Both the position numbers and the translations under genes were made by a program. A stretch of DNA of 64,000 bases, from assembly GCA_946186925.1 (NCBI GenBank), contig CAMHPA010000005.1:1-64000 (forward strand), in the 5' to 3' direction. How positions within the stretch are numbered: the stretch's first letter is position 1; every line of letters starts with the position of its first letter. Positions 10,513 through 19,961 of this stretch are shown piece by piece. Below the pieces are notes generated by a model that was not told the origin of the DNA, did no database searches, and saw only the letters and a program-made list of their open reading frames with translations. This DNA is from an uncultured Bacteroidota bacterium. GTDB lineage: Bacteria > Bacteroidota > Bacteroidia > Bacteroidales > SZUA-534.

Positions 10513-11124
10513 TCAGTTTTTGTATGGTACTCGATTCAAGATGGAGCGTCCTAATGTTATTTCATCTGTGTATTCGAGCTCGTCGCCCACCGAGAGGCCT
10601 CGCGCTAGTGTGGTTATAGGCACGCCAAATGGGCATAACCGTCTGAACAAGTAGAAATTGGTGGTGTCGCCCTCGATGGTGGTACTGGTAGCCAGAATCA
10701 CTTCAGCGATAGTGTTTTCTTGCATTCGCCGCTCGAGGCTGTCGATGTTTAAATTTTTTGGTCCGATGCCGTCCATTGGCGATATGCGGCCGCCCAGCAC
10801 ATGGTAGAGCCCGTGGTACTGACCGGTATTCTCGATAGCGATCAGTTCACGGATTGTTTCCACAACACAGATGATCGAGTGGTCGCGGCGTTCGTCGGCG
10901 CATATGTCGCACAATCCTTCTGATTCTGTGATGTTGTGGCATTCCGGGCAAATCATAATATCGGTTTTCATTTGGCTGATGGACGATACGAACGCTTCCA
11001 CATCCTCATTAGGTTGGTTGAGCAGGTGCAGTGTGAGTCGCAGTGCGGTTTTTTTGCCGATTCCTGGCAATTTGCCGAACTCATTCACCACATTATCTAG
11101 CAGTCGCGATGGTAACTGTTGCAT
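10513..11124 (-). CDS. recR: Recombination protein RecR
   Basis: [15 protein letters not shown], zinc finger [17 protein letters not shown], Toprim ICVVE...[20 protein letters not shown]. Confidence 0.95.
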   Translation of the reverse strand: MQQLPSRLLDNVVNEFGKLPGIGKKTALRLTLHLLNQPNEDVEAFVSSISQMKTDIMICPECHNITESEGLCDICADERRDHSIICVVETIRELIAIENTGQYHGLYHVLGGRISPMDGIGPKNLNIDSLERRMQENTIAEVILATSTTIEGDTTNFYLFRRLCPFGVPITTLARGLSVGDELEYTDEITLGRSILNRVPYKN

Positions 11125-11301
11125 TATTTTGTTTTATAGTGTAAATGTAACGGAAAAGTGAGGCGTATCCTACAAAATCTGCAATTATTTTAAAAAAATG
11201 AGTCTGTTGTGCGTATTTTATTGATAGTCATGATTTATGGAATAATTTATATGCATTACTTACGTGAGTTGGCCAGTTGGAATAGCAAGCTTGCTAATAA
11301 A

Positions 11302-11335
11302 AAAAGGAAATCCCCACTGTGAGAATTTCCCTTTT
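11302..11335 (-). terminator. Terminator after 194-aa secreted protein gene
   Basis: Minus-strand AAAAGGGAAATTC...GGATTTCCTTTTTTT hairpin with T-run. Confidence 0.65.
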
Positions 11336-11361
11336 CTATTTGATAACAAATTATCAGTCTT

Positions 11362-11946
11362 TCATTTGCAAGCCTTTTTGACTTTTCCTGCCAACACTTT
11401 TCCTGCTCGTGCATAAGCTTCGCCGACGCGGTCGGCAACAGAAAAGTCATAGCCCATGGCCGTATAGCCTAATGATTTGAGAATCTGCACGGTGGCCACT
11501 TCCTTATTCGAATTCTCTGTGTCAAGAATTCTAATGGTCACGTTGATATAAGCATCCTGGCGCATAACACCGACATTGAATCCCGGCTCAAAAAAATCGG
11601 TATTTACCTGAATATCATATTTCTGCTTTTCGTCTTTGCAGATGATTTCGCTGTGCTTGGTAAACAATTCGCGGAATTTTGCCGGATAAACATTCTGCTT
11701 GTCGCTTTCCCACGCTTCGCGCCATTTGTCACCACGACCGGCTTCTTTTTCGTTGCCTTCCGTAGTTTTTTTCGTAATGTAGTCAGCTTCAGTCATTTTC
11801 CCCACTTGCATATTATCGTAGGTGAAGTTAACACTGACAGCATCAACACCTTTCAGGCATTTCAGGTCACCTTTCACAATCACTTTTTGTGCCGATGCAA
11901 ACAAGCACGCGCACAGGCCAATAGCCAATAATGATAATTTTTTCAT
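11362..11946 (-). CDS. Secreted hypothetical protein (194 aa)
   Basis: Signal peptide MKKLSLLAIGLCACLFASAQ; no family recognised. Confidence 0.65.
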   Translation of the reverse strand: MKKLSLLAIGLCACLFASAQKVIVKGDLKCLKGVDAVSVNFTYDNMQVGKMTEADYITKKTTEGNEKEAGRGDKWREAWESDKQNVYPAKFRELFTKHSEIICKDEKQKYDIQVNTDFFEPGFNVGVMRQDAYINVTIRILDTENSNKEVATVQILKSLGYTAMGYDFSVADRVGEAYARAGKVLAGKVKKACK

Positions 11947-12079
11947 TGTTTATTTGTTTTTAGTAATGATAAAGGTATGAGTTTTTCCCTTTTGATAACA
12001 CCTGCCGTTATAATATATAATTTATTGAAAATTAGCGAATAAGGATTGCGGAATAAAATTATTCAAAAATATCTTGTTT

Positions 12080-12119
12080 GTTACCGACAGGTTACATACT
12101 TTTGTAACCGGCAAGTAAC
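12080..12119 (+). promoter_or_regulatory. Nested palindromic operator overlapping a TAnnTTTG promoter element
   Basis: GTTAC-n5-GGTTACA-TACTTT-TGTAACC-n5-GTAAC; TACTTTTG (12097-12104) fits the Bacteroidetes -7 consensus; immediately upstream of the TetR gene. Confidence 0.72.
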
Positions 12120-12130
12120 ATAGATGAATT

Positions 12131-12718
12131 ATGACAACAAAAGACAGAAACCAAACCGAGCGGCGCATTCTCGACGCCGTTGGGACGATTGTTGAGACCG
12201 AAGGCTTTGAAGCCGTGGGCGTTAACGCAGTGGCGAGCGCGTCGGGTGTGTCGAAGGTGCTGATTTACAGATATTTTGGCTCGATTGAGCAATTGCTGGC
12301 CAAGTATTTGGAAGACAACGATTTCTGGCTCAACACCGAATTTCCCATTCAGCAGTATGACAATGTGAAAGAGTTTTCAAAAGCCGTTTTCCGCGCGTAT
12401 ATCGATATGCTGCGCAAGTCGCCCGCACTTCGCAAACTCTACCGCTGGGAACTCACAACCAACAATCCTGCTATTGCGGGCCTGCGCGAGCGCCGCGAAC
12501 GGACGGCAATGGACATTATCAATGCCGTGAGTCGGCAGTCGGGGCAGGACATTGACCAAGTGGCTGGCATTTCAACTCTTATAACGGGCTCGGTATCATA
12601 CCTTTGCATTCTTGCCGAGAATTGCGCAGTCTATAACTCGCTCGAAATCAACAGCGATTCGGGTTGGAATAAGTTGCTGAAAACCATTGATTTTATGTTC
12701 GACAAAATATTTGATTGA
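12131..12718 (+). CDS. TetR/AcrR family transcriptional regulator
   Basis: N-terminal HTH: RRILDAVGTIVETEGFEAVGVNAVASASGVSKVLIYRYFGSIEQLLAKYL. Confidence 0.9.
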   Translation: MTTKDRNQTERRILDAVGTIVETEGFEAVGVNAVASASGVSKVLIYRYFGSIEQLLAKYLEDNDFWLNTEFPIQQYDNVKEFSKAVFRAYIDMLRKSPALRKLYRWELTTNNPAIAGLRERRERTAMDIINAVSRQSGQDIDQVAGISTLITGSVSYLCILAENCAVYNSLEINSDSGWNKLLKTIDFMFDKIFD

Positions 12719-13683
12719 AGATGGAAAGTTTGACATTTTTTGAAATAGCGAAAATCCTGATTTCGTTTGCCGTTTGCGCGCCGTCGGGACACAACTCGCA
12801 GCCTTGGAAGTTCCAAGTTGTTGGAAATACGATAGTTATCGCGCCCGATTTCACGAAACGGCTGGCGGTGGTCGATTCGTCGGACAAAGAGTTGTTTATC
12901 AGTCTTGGTTGCGCGCTCGAGAATATGCAGATTGCCGCAACCAACTACGGCTACACGTCCGACTACGATTACACAGATGGAAAAATCGTTGTAACATTCA
13001 CAAAATCGGACAGTTGCGCGACTGATACACTTTTTGCGCACATTAAAACGCGTCACACGCACCGCGGAAGTTTCACTGGCAAAAAGATTCCGCAAGAGCA
13101 GATTGATGCACTAAAAACAATTGATAATAAGAGCGTTGCCATTTTTGCTTCGTGCACGCCACAGGCCGATTTCATTTGCCGAGGAATTGCTGAAGGCAAT
13201 GATATTCAGATGAGCGACACGGCTTTCAAACGCGAACTGCTGTCGTGGATGCGGTTCAACAAAAAGCACATTGCGCAGACGCAAAACGGCTTGTGCTACA
13301 ATGTTTTGGGCTTTCCTTCCACACCAAAGCCGATGGGGCGGATGTTTGTGAAGATGGCCCTGAATCCGAAATCGCAAAACAAAACCGATGGCAAGGTAAA
13401 TGCTTCTGCGTCACACTTTTGCGTATTGAGCACCAACGGTACTTCACCAAAAGATTATATTGCCCTTGGCAAAACGCTTGAGCGACTGCTGCTTACGGTA
13501 TGCGGCTCGGGTTTGGCCTACAATTTCAGCAATCAACCTTGCGAGATTCCCGCACTCACCGAAAAACTGCGTTCGGAATTGAAAATCAGCGGTTATCCTG
13601 CTATAACTCTGCGACTTGGCTATGCCGATGCGCCAAAATTCTACGCGCCGCGCAAGAGCGTTGATGAGGTGATGGTGGAGTAG
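12715..13683 (+). CDS. Nitroreductase-family protein
   Basis: APSGHNSQPWKFQV, RHTHRGSF; overlaps the TetR gene by 4 bp (ATGA). Confidence 0.82.
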   Translation: MKMESLTFFEIAKILISFAVCAPSGHNSQPWKFQVVGNTIVIAPDFTKRLAVVDSSDKELFISLGCALENMQIAATNYGYTSDYDYTDGKIVVTFTKSDSCATDTLFAHIKTRHTHRGSFTGKKIPQEQIDALKTIDNKSVAIFASCTPQADFICRGIAEGNDIQMSDTAFKRELLSWMRFNKKHIAQTQNGLCYNVLGFPSTPKPMGRMFVKMALNPKSQNKTDGKVNASASHFCVLSTNGTSPKDYIALGKTLERLLLTVCGSGLAYNFSNQPCEIPALTEKLRSELKISGYPAITLRLGYADAPKFYAPRKSVDEVMVE

Positions 13684-13709
13684 GACAGCAATCGACAGTT
13701 AGGTGTAAT

Positions 13710-13746
13710 CGGGGTTGACCGACTTTTTGGTCGCCCCGTTTTTTTA
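13710..13746 (+). terminator. Terminator after nitroreductase gene
   Basis: CGGGGTTGACC-GACTTTTT-GGTCGCCCCG then T-run. Confidence 0.75.
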
Positions 13747-13789
13747 TTGGCGTCATTTTTAATAACATTGCGCCAAAATCGATAGCAGA

Positions 13790-14299
13790 ATGTTAATCTA
13801 CCTAATAGGATATATGGGTGCGGGCAAAACCACTTACGGCAAGCGGCTTGCGCGCGACATCAACTACAACTTCATCGACCTTGACCAAAAAATTGAGGCC
13901 GAGCAGGGCAAGACCATTGCCGAAATCTTTGCCGAACGTGGCGAGGACGGCTTCCGCCAAATCGAGCGCGAGGCGATGATGCAGACTTTCGGACTCGAGA
14001 ACACCATTGTGGCTACGGGCGGCGGCACGCCTTGCTTTTTCGACAATATGCAGCAACTAAATGCTCACGGCGCCACGCTCTATATTGAGATGACGCCCAA
14101 AGCGCTCGTCTGGAACCTGATGAACTCGCACAAGGACCGCCCGCTGCTGCACGACAAGACCTACGAGGAACTTGTTGAGTACATTGAGACCACGCTGCAG
14201 AAGCGGCTGCCGTTCTACTCGCAGGCGAAATACGTGGTTGACGGCATCGGCATCACATCGCAGAAAATGATTGATGCACTTCACGATTGCAAGTTATGA
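13790..14299 (+). CDS. aroK: Shikimate kinase
   Basis: Walker A GYMGAGKTTYGKRLA, DLDQKIE, GEDGFRQIE, VATGGGTPC. Confidence 0.93.
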   Translation: MLIYLIGYMGAGKTTYGKRLARDINYNFIDLDQKIEAEQGKTIAEIFAERGEDGFRQIEREAMMQTFGLENTIVATGGGTPCFFDNMQQLNAHGATLYIEMTPKALVWNLMNSHKDRPLLHDKTYEELVEYIETTLQKRLPFYSQAKYVVDGIGITSQKMIDALHDCKL

Positions 14300-14967
14300 A
14301 CCGCAGCGTTATCATAGTGGCAGGTGGCTCGGGCAGCCGAATGGGCGGCGATGTGCCAAAGCAGTTTCTGCCGTTGGCTGGGCGTCCGATTCTGATGCAC
14401 ACCATCGAGGCTTTTCATCGGTTTGATAATCAGATGAATATTGTGCTTGTTCTGCCATCAAAGCAGCACGATTACTGGCGACAACTTTGCAGTGAATATT
14501 CGTTCGATAAGATTGATTATCAGTTGGTTGATGGCGGCGAGACGCGCTTCCATTCCACATTGAATGGGTTGGCGAAAGTCCCTGCCAACGGCATTGTGGC
14601 CGTTCACGATGGTGTGCGGCCGTTGGTGTCGCAAGAGACGCTGCAACGTTGCTTCAGCGCCGCCGAGCAGTGCAAGGCGGTGGTTCCCGCAATTCCTGTC
14701 AACGAGTCGGTGCGGCAGATTGAGCCCGATGGCGGCAACCACGCTGTCGACCGCAGCACTTACCTATTGGTGCAGACGCCGCAGGTTTTCGATGCCGCCA
14801 CGCTGCATCAGGCTTTCCGTCAGCCATATAGCCCGCTTTTCACCGACGATGCATCGGTGGTTGAGCGTATGGGCGTGAAAGTATCGATTGTTGAAGGCAA
14901 CTTTGAGAACATCAAAATCACTCGGCCTGTGGATTTGGTTCTGGCTGAGGCGATTATAAAATGGTAG
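14296..14967 (+). CDS. ispD: 2-C-methyl-D-erythritol 4-phosphate cytidylyltransferase
   Basis: IVAGGSGSRMGGDVPKQFLPLAGRPILMHTIEAF, VAVHDGVRPLV, TPQVF; ATGA overlap with aroK. Confidence 0.93.
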   Translation: MNRSVIIVAGGSGSRMGGDVPKQFLPLAGRPILMHTIEAFHRFDNQMNIVLVLPSKQHDYWRQLCSEYSFDKIDYQLVDGGETRFHSTLNGLAKVPANGIVAVHDGVRPLVSQETLQRCFSAAEQCKAVVPAIPVNESVRQIEPDGGNHAVDRSTYLLVQTPQVFDAATLHQAFRQPYSPLFTDDASVVERMGVKVSIVEGNFENIKITRPVDLVLAEAIIKW

Positions 14968-15118
14968 AGGTGCGGATTATGGATTTTTGATGTCGTTTCG
15001 CGAGAAATTATTAGAAAATTCAATTCAAAATTTTACAAAATCCTATTCTTTTGATTTTGAGAAATTTTGTTGAAAATTTTTTTGACATTTCCGCCAGTAG
15101 GGCGCACCGTTGAATTTG

Positions 15119-15589
15119 TTATTTTAGTATCGCGTCAATCAATCCATTACAAGCGTCGTCGAGCAAATCGAGTACAAGTTCAAAATCGCTGTCGCCGCCA
15201 TAGTACGGGTCGGGTACAGAATTGACACGGTAAGTCTGACAATAATCACTCATCTTGCTGATTTTCTGGCACGATTGTTCGTCGGGTGCTATTTCGAGCA
15301 GGCGGCGGATGTTGTCGTCGTCCATACCTATAATATAATCGAAGTGGCTGAAATCGGCGGTGGTAATCTTCCGGGCGATGCTGGTGATGTTGATTCCGCG
15401 TTTGGCGGCGTGATGGCGCATCCGCGGGTCGGCTTTCTCGCCTGAGTGATAACTGATTAGCCCTGCCGAATCAATTTCAAAATCGGATTCCATACCGCGT
15501 TGAGCAACAACTTGTTTCATCACGGCTTCGGCGCAGGCCGAACGGCAGATATTGCCCAAGCACACAAAAAGAATTTTTGTTTTACCCAT
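15119..15589 (-). CDS. Low-molecular-weight protein-tyrosine phosphatase
   Basis: ILFVCLGNICRSACAEAV (CX5R P-loop) and VPDPYYGG. Confidence 0.9.
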   Translation of the reverse strand: MGKTKILFVCLGNICRSACAEAVMKQVVAQRGMESDFEIDSAGLISYHSGEKADPRMRHHAAKRGINITSIARKITTADFSHFDYIIGMDDDNIRRLLEIAPDEQSCQKISKMSDYCQTYRVNSVPDPYYGGDSDFELVLDLLDDACNGLIDAILK

Positions 15590-15675
15590 CGATGTCAGAT
15601 TTTGCGGCAAATTTCAATAAAATCGGCATAATCTTGCTGTAATTCGAAGCAAAAAATTACTTTTGCGCCGCGTTT

Positions 15676-15748
<73 letters not shown>

Positions 15749-15756
15749 CAGGCAAA

Positions 15757-15791
15757 GGCTGAACCTGTTTGGGTTCAGTCTTTTTTTTTTT
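15757..15791 (+). terminator. Terminator downstream of tRNA-Thr
   Basis: GGCTGAACC-TGTTTG-GGTTCAGTC followed by T11. Confidence 0.85.
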
Positions 15792-15856
15792 GCGTGTTCG
15801 GTTTGCTTGAGAGCCGATTGTTTTGTATTTTTCCACCATAAAAATTCGAAGAAAAA

Positions 15857-16618
15857 ATGGGAAAATTGGTATTGATACGTCATGGCGAGTCGGTGTGGAA
15901 CGGCCGCAGTTTGTTCACAGGTTGGGTTGATGTGCCGCTTACGCAGGCTGGAATTGTTGAAGCTTCTCGAGCAAGCCACAAGATTGCCAATATTGATTTC
16001 GATGTCGTTTATGCATCGGCACTCATCCGCTCACTACAGACAGCATTCATTGTTTTGCTCAGCGACTCACGTCGCCGCACCCCCTATCTGGTTCACTCTT
16101 CCGATTTTTTCCATCGAAAATGGTATCATACGTTCAGCCACACTGAGCAGAAAAATATGATTCCCGTGTACCGCTGCTGGCAATTAAACGAGCGATTCTA
16201 TGGTGATTTACAAGGACTTAGCAAATCAAAGATTGCCGATATTTTTGGTGTCGACAAAGTGGTGAGCTGGCGTCGCGGTTACACTGAGCGTCCGCCAAAG
16301 GGCGAGAGTCTTCAGGATACATCACGCAGAGTTATCCCATTCTTTAACAAAGAGATAGTCAAGCAATTGGAAGCCGGCAAAAACGTTCTTGTATCGGCGC
16401 ATTCAAACACTCTGCGCTCAATTGTGATGAATATTGAACAAATGGATGAAGCGCAAGTGGTTGGTTTGGAAGTGGATACAGCAAATTTGATAATTTACGA
16501 CTATAGTGGTGGCGAATACATTCGCGAGACTTTGCCCGAAATGCCAATAGAGATGCCGAACGGCCCAAGAGCTGGAATGCCTGGCAAGCCAAACGGTGAA
16601 ATGCCCGATCAGGCTTAA
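15857..16618 (+). CDS. gpmA: 2,3-bisphosphoglycerate-dependent phosphoglycerate mutase
   Basis: LIRHGESVWNGRSLFTGWVDVPLT, RFYGDLQGLSK, RRGYTERPPKGESLQDT, VSAHSNTLRSIV. Confidence 0.9.
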   Translation: MGKLVLIRHGESVWNGRSLFTGWVDVPLTQAGIVEASRASHKIANIDFDVVYASALIRSLQTAFIVLLSDSRRRTPYLVHSSDFFHRKWYHTFSHTEQKNMIPVYRCWQLNERFYGDLQGLSKSKIADIFGVDKVVSWRRGYTERPPKGESLQDTSRRVIPFFNKEIVKQLEAGKNVLVSAHSNTLRSIVMNIEQMDEAQVVGLEVDTANLIIYDYSGGEYIRETLPEMPIEMPNGPRAGMPGKPNGEMPDQA

Positions 16619-16670
16619 GATACAAGGAATCAAAAGCTTAGAAAAACAAATAGACTATCATTCTCGCATT

Positions 16671-16718
16671 CAGTTAATCAATCCATCAGTTAATCAATCC
16701 ATCAGTTAATCAATCCTT
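16671..16718 (+). repeat. Three tandem copies of a 16-bp unit CAGTTAATCAATCCAT
   Basis: Copies 16671-16686, 16687-16702 (identical) and 16703-16718 (CAGTTAATCAATCCTT), ending 3 bp before the asnB ATG. Confidence 0.95.
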
Positions 16719-16721
16719 GCA

Positions 16722-18608
16722 ATGTGCGGAATAGCAGGCATTTATGCAGTTACACCCGAAGGGGCTGAAAAATTTCCGTTAGTGAACGATGCCGTGCGGC
16801 TACTGTCGCGGCGCGGCCCCGACTGCCAAAAGGTTTACACCGACAAGCGCATCTGTCTGGGACACGCGCGGCTGTCGGTCATCGACTTGAGCGAAAAAGC
16901 CAATCAGCCGATGCACGATTCCACGGGGCGCTACACCATAGTATATAATGGCGAAGTGTTCAACTACAGGCGTCTGCGCGAAAAACTCATCGACAAAGGA
17001 TACAAGTTTACATCTGAAAGTGACGCTGAAGTTGTTTTGTACCAATACATTAACGACGGCCCGAAGTGCCTTGACAAGTTTGTGGGCTTTTTTGCGTTTG
17101 CCATCTACGACAAAGTTGACGACGTGCTTTTCATTGCCCGCGACCGCATGGGGCAGAAACCGCTGCTCTACTGGCAGGGGCACGACCGCATTGTTTTTGC
17201 GTCGGAAATGAAGGCGATGATGGCGCTCGGCGTGCCACGAAAACTTGATATGACATCGCTTTTCGCCTATTTGCAGTTCAATTATATTCCGTCGCCCGAC
17301 ACCATTTTTGAGAACGTGAAAAAACTCAATCCTGGGCATTACCTGATGGTGAGCAACGGACAGACGAAGGAAGTCAGATATTACTCAATACCATACAATT
17401 ACAGTAATCTGGAAGTGATGGATTACGAGCACGCGCAGCGGATGTTGCGCGAGTTGATTGAGCAGTCGGTGGCAGAGCGTCTGGCGGCCGATGTGCCTGT
17501 TGGTGCGTTTTTGAGCGGCGGCATCGATTCGTCGGTTATTGTGGCCGAAGCATCGAAGCACGTTGATCAACTCGACACATTTTCAATCGGTTACGCCGAT
17601 GATCCGTTCTTTGACGAGACTCGCTACGCGCAACTGGTGGCCGACAAGTTCCACACCAACCATCACGTTTTCAAACTCACCAACAACGACCTTTTCGGCT
17701 GTCTTTACAACGTTCTCGACTACCTTGACGAGCCGTTTGCCGACTCGTCGGCCATTGCGGTGAACATCTTGAGCCGCGAGACGCGCAAGCACGTAACGGT
17801 GGCGCTTTCAGGCGATGGCGCCGACGAAGTTTTTGGCGGCTACAACAAGCATCTGGCGCACTACAGAGCGCTCAAGGGCGGTCTTGCAAACACTCTTGTC
17901 AGGATGGCTAGCCCACTTTATGAAATGCTTCCGCAGTCGCGCAACACAAAGTTCAGCAACAAGATACGCCAACTGAACCGATTCGCCAAAGGATTGAAAT
18001 TGAGCGAACAAGACCGTTATATGGCCTGGGCGTCGCTGATGGACGAAGACACCGCATCGCGAATGCTCAACCGCAAAGTGCTGATTCAGGACAATAACCG
18101 TCGCAAGTTCAACATTATCAGTTGTATACGCGACGATAAGCAGATTGGCGACATTCTGTACGCCGATATGCAACTGGTGCTGGTGAGCGATATGCTTTTC
18201 AAGGTTGACATGATGAGTATGGCCGAAAGCCTTGAAGTGCGCAGCCCGTTCCTTGACCACCGACTGGTGAATTTCGCATTCTCGCTACCATGCAACTATC
18301 TGGTAAACAGTCGAAAACGCAAAATGATTCTGCAGGACGCATATCGTCAGCAACTGCCATACGAACTCTACAACCGCCCGAAACACGGATTCGAAGTGCC
18401 GTTGCTCAACTGGTTCCGCGGTGAGTTGCGCTCAACCATCGAGACTGATTATCTGAACGATGACTTCATCCGTGAGCAGAATATTTTCAATCCCGAAATG
18501 GTGCGGCAACTCAAGGAACAGATGCTCTCGAAAAGCCCCGCCGACTCACAGGCACACATCTGGGCGCTCATCGTCTTTCAGCATTGGTGGAAGAAATATA
18601 TGCTTTAG
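16722..18608 (+). CDS. asnB: Asparagine synthase (glutamine-hydrolysing)
   Basis: MCGIAGIYAV N-terminal Cys, YNGEVFNYRRLREKL, LSGGIDSSVIVAEASKH, VALSGDGADEVFGGYNKH. Confidence 0.9.
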   Translation: MCGIAGIYAVTPEGAEKFPLVNDAVRLLSRRGPDCQKVYTDKRICLGHARLSVIDLSEKANQPMHDSTGRYTIVYNGEVFNYRRLREKLIDKGYKFTSESDAEVVLYQYINDGPKCLDKFVGFFAFAIYDKVDDVLFIARDRMGQKPLLYWQGHDRIVFASEMKAMMALGVPRKLDMTSLFAYLQFNYIPSPDTIFENVKKLNPGHYLMVSNGQTKEVRYYSIPYNYSNLEVMDYEHAQRMLRELIEQSVAERLAADVPVGAFLSGGIDSSVIVAEASKHVDQLDTFSIGYADDPFFDETRYAQLVADKFHTNHHVFKLTNNDLFGCLYNVLDYLDEPFADSSAIAVNILSRETRKHVTVALSGDGADEVFGGYNKHLAHYRALKGGLANTLVRMASPLYEMLPQSRNTKFSNKIRQLNRFAKGLKLSEQDRYMAWASLMDEDTASRMLNRKVLIQDNNRRKFNIISCIRDDKQIGDILYADMQLVLVSDMLFKVDMMSMAESLEVRSPFLDHRLVNFAFSLPCNYLVNSRKRKMILQDAYRQQLPYELYNRPKHGFEVPLLNWFRGELRSTIETDYLNDDFIREQNIFNPEMVRQLKEQMLSKSPADSQAHIWALIVFQHWWKKYML

Positions 18609-18713
18609 TCCATTTTAGGCGGTTCGCCATAAAATAAAAGCCCGCGACATAAGCAAAAACTGCAGTTTTTTAGCAAATTGCGAAGCATTTGCACGAAAAA
18701 CGGGGGGAAGATT

Positions 18714-19961
18714 ATGCCGCGTATTTTGAGAATAATAAACAGATTTAATTTGGGTGGTCCGACATACAACGCGGCATATCTATCGCGCTATATGCCAAAC
18801 AATTACGAGACCTTGCTTGTGGGCGGCATCAAAGAAGACGACGAAGAAAGTTCGGAATATATTGTGCGGGGACTGGGCATTGAGCCGATTGTAATTCCCG
18901 AAATGCGCCGCCAACTGAACGCCCAAAACGATTTGGCGGCCTACCGCAAAATTACCGAACTGATTCACGATTTCAAACCCGACATTGTGCACACGCACGC
19001 GTCGAAGGCGGGAACTGTTGGGCGTTTGGCGGCCATCCGCAGCCACGTGCCTGTCATTGTCCACACCTTCCACGGACACGTTTTTCACTCGTATTTTGGC
19101 AAGAAGCAGACGAAAATGTTTCTAAACATTGAACGCGGGCTGGCCGAACACACGTCGCGCATCATCGCCATCAGTCAAAAGCAGAAAGATGAGTTGTGCG
19201 ACACCTTCAAAATAGCACCGTCAGACAAGTTCAGTATTATTCCACTTGGCTTTGATTTACAACGCTTTACCGAAGATAAGGAACAACGCCGACGCAAGTT
19301 CCGCTCAACATTCAATCTGGCCGACGACGAAGTGGCCATCGGCATTGTGGGGCGACTGGCGCCTGTCAAAAACCACAAGCTTTTCATTGATGCCATCGCG
19401 AAAGCGAAACAGCAGACAACGTGCAAGTTACGGGCATTTATCATTGGCGATGGCGAGTTGAAGGCCAACCTGATGGCGCAGTGCGCCGAACTTGGGTTGA
19501 GCACGGCCACGACTGACGGTTACGAGCCCGCCACGGTGGCCGATGTCACCTTCACATCGTGGATTCGGAACGTTGAAGTGGTCTATCCTGGACTCGACGT
19601 GGTGGCTATGACATCGCTCAACGAAGGCACGCCCGTGAGCCTGATTGAAGCGCAGGCGGCCAACGTACCGATTGTCACTACCAATGTGGGCGGAATTGAA
19701 AATATTGTAATACAGAACGATACAGCCGTGCTTGCGGCCAACGGCGATGCCGATGATTTTGTCGAAAAACTGCTACCTGTGGTCGAAAGCGCCGAAATGC
19801 GCCAACGGATGTCGGCCAACGGCTGGACTTATGTGAAAGACAAGTTCCACTACACGCGGCTTGTGGCCGATGTGGACAGGCTGTATCAGGAACTGCTTGC
19901 CGACGCTGAAAAACAAAACAAGCGGCAAAGGCATTTTTTTATAAATTCGCAACCTGAATGA
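18714..19961 (+). CDS. Glycosyltransferase family 4
   Basis: HTHASKAGTVGRLAA, GIVGRLAPVKNHKLFIDAI, TSLNEGTPVSLIEAQAANVPIVTTNVGG; start taken at MPRILRIINRF. Confidence 0.85.
   Translation: MPRILRIINRFNLGGPTYNAAYLSRYMPNNYETLLVGGIKEDDEESSEYIVRGLGIEPIVIPEMRRQLNAQNDLAAYRKITELIHDFKPDIVHTHASKAGTVGRLAAIRSHVPVIVHTFHGHVFHSYFGKKQTKMFLNIERGLAEHTSRIIAISQKQKDELCDTFKIAPSDKFSIIPLGFDLQRFTEDKEQRRRKFRSTFNLADDEVAIGIVGRLAPVKNHKLFIDAIAKAKQQTTCKLRAFIIGDGELKANLMAQCAELGLSTATTDGYEPATVADVTFTSWIRNVEVVYPGLDVVAMTSLNEGTPVSLIEAQAANVPIVTTNVGGIENIVIQNDTAVLAANGDADDFVEKLLPVVESAEMRQRMSANGWTYVKDKFHYTRLVADVDRLYQELLADAEKQNKRQRHFFINSQPE

Noticed and set aside
16671-16718. Possible CRISPR-like repeat
   Set aside because: 16-bp units are directly adjacent with no spacers; a simple tandem repeat. 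None of the repeat arrays in the window has spacer structure and there are no cas genes.
16722-18608. asnB as a lasso-peptide/natural-product cyclase
   Set aside because: No precursor or B-protein gene nearby; followed by GT4/Wza/Wzc genes, so amidotransferase in an EPS context or housekeeping AsnB is more likely.
18655-18669. AAAACTGCAGTTTT palindrome before GT4
   Set aside because: Perfect but loopless, AT-rich and single; chance occurrence not excluded.
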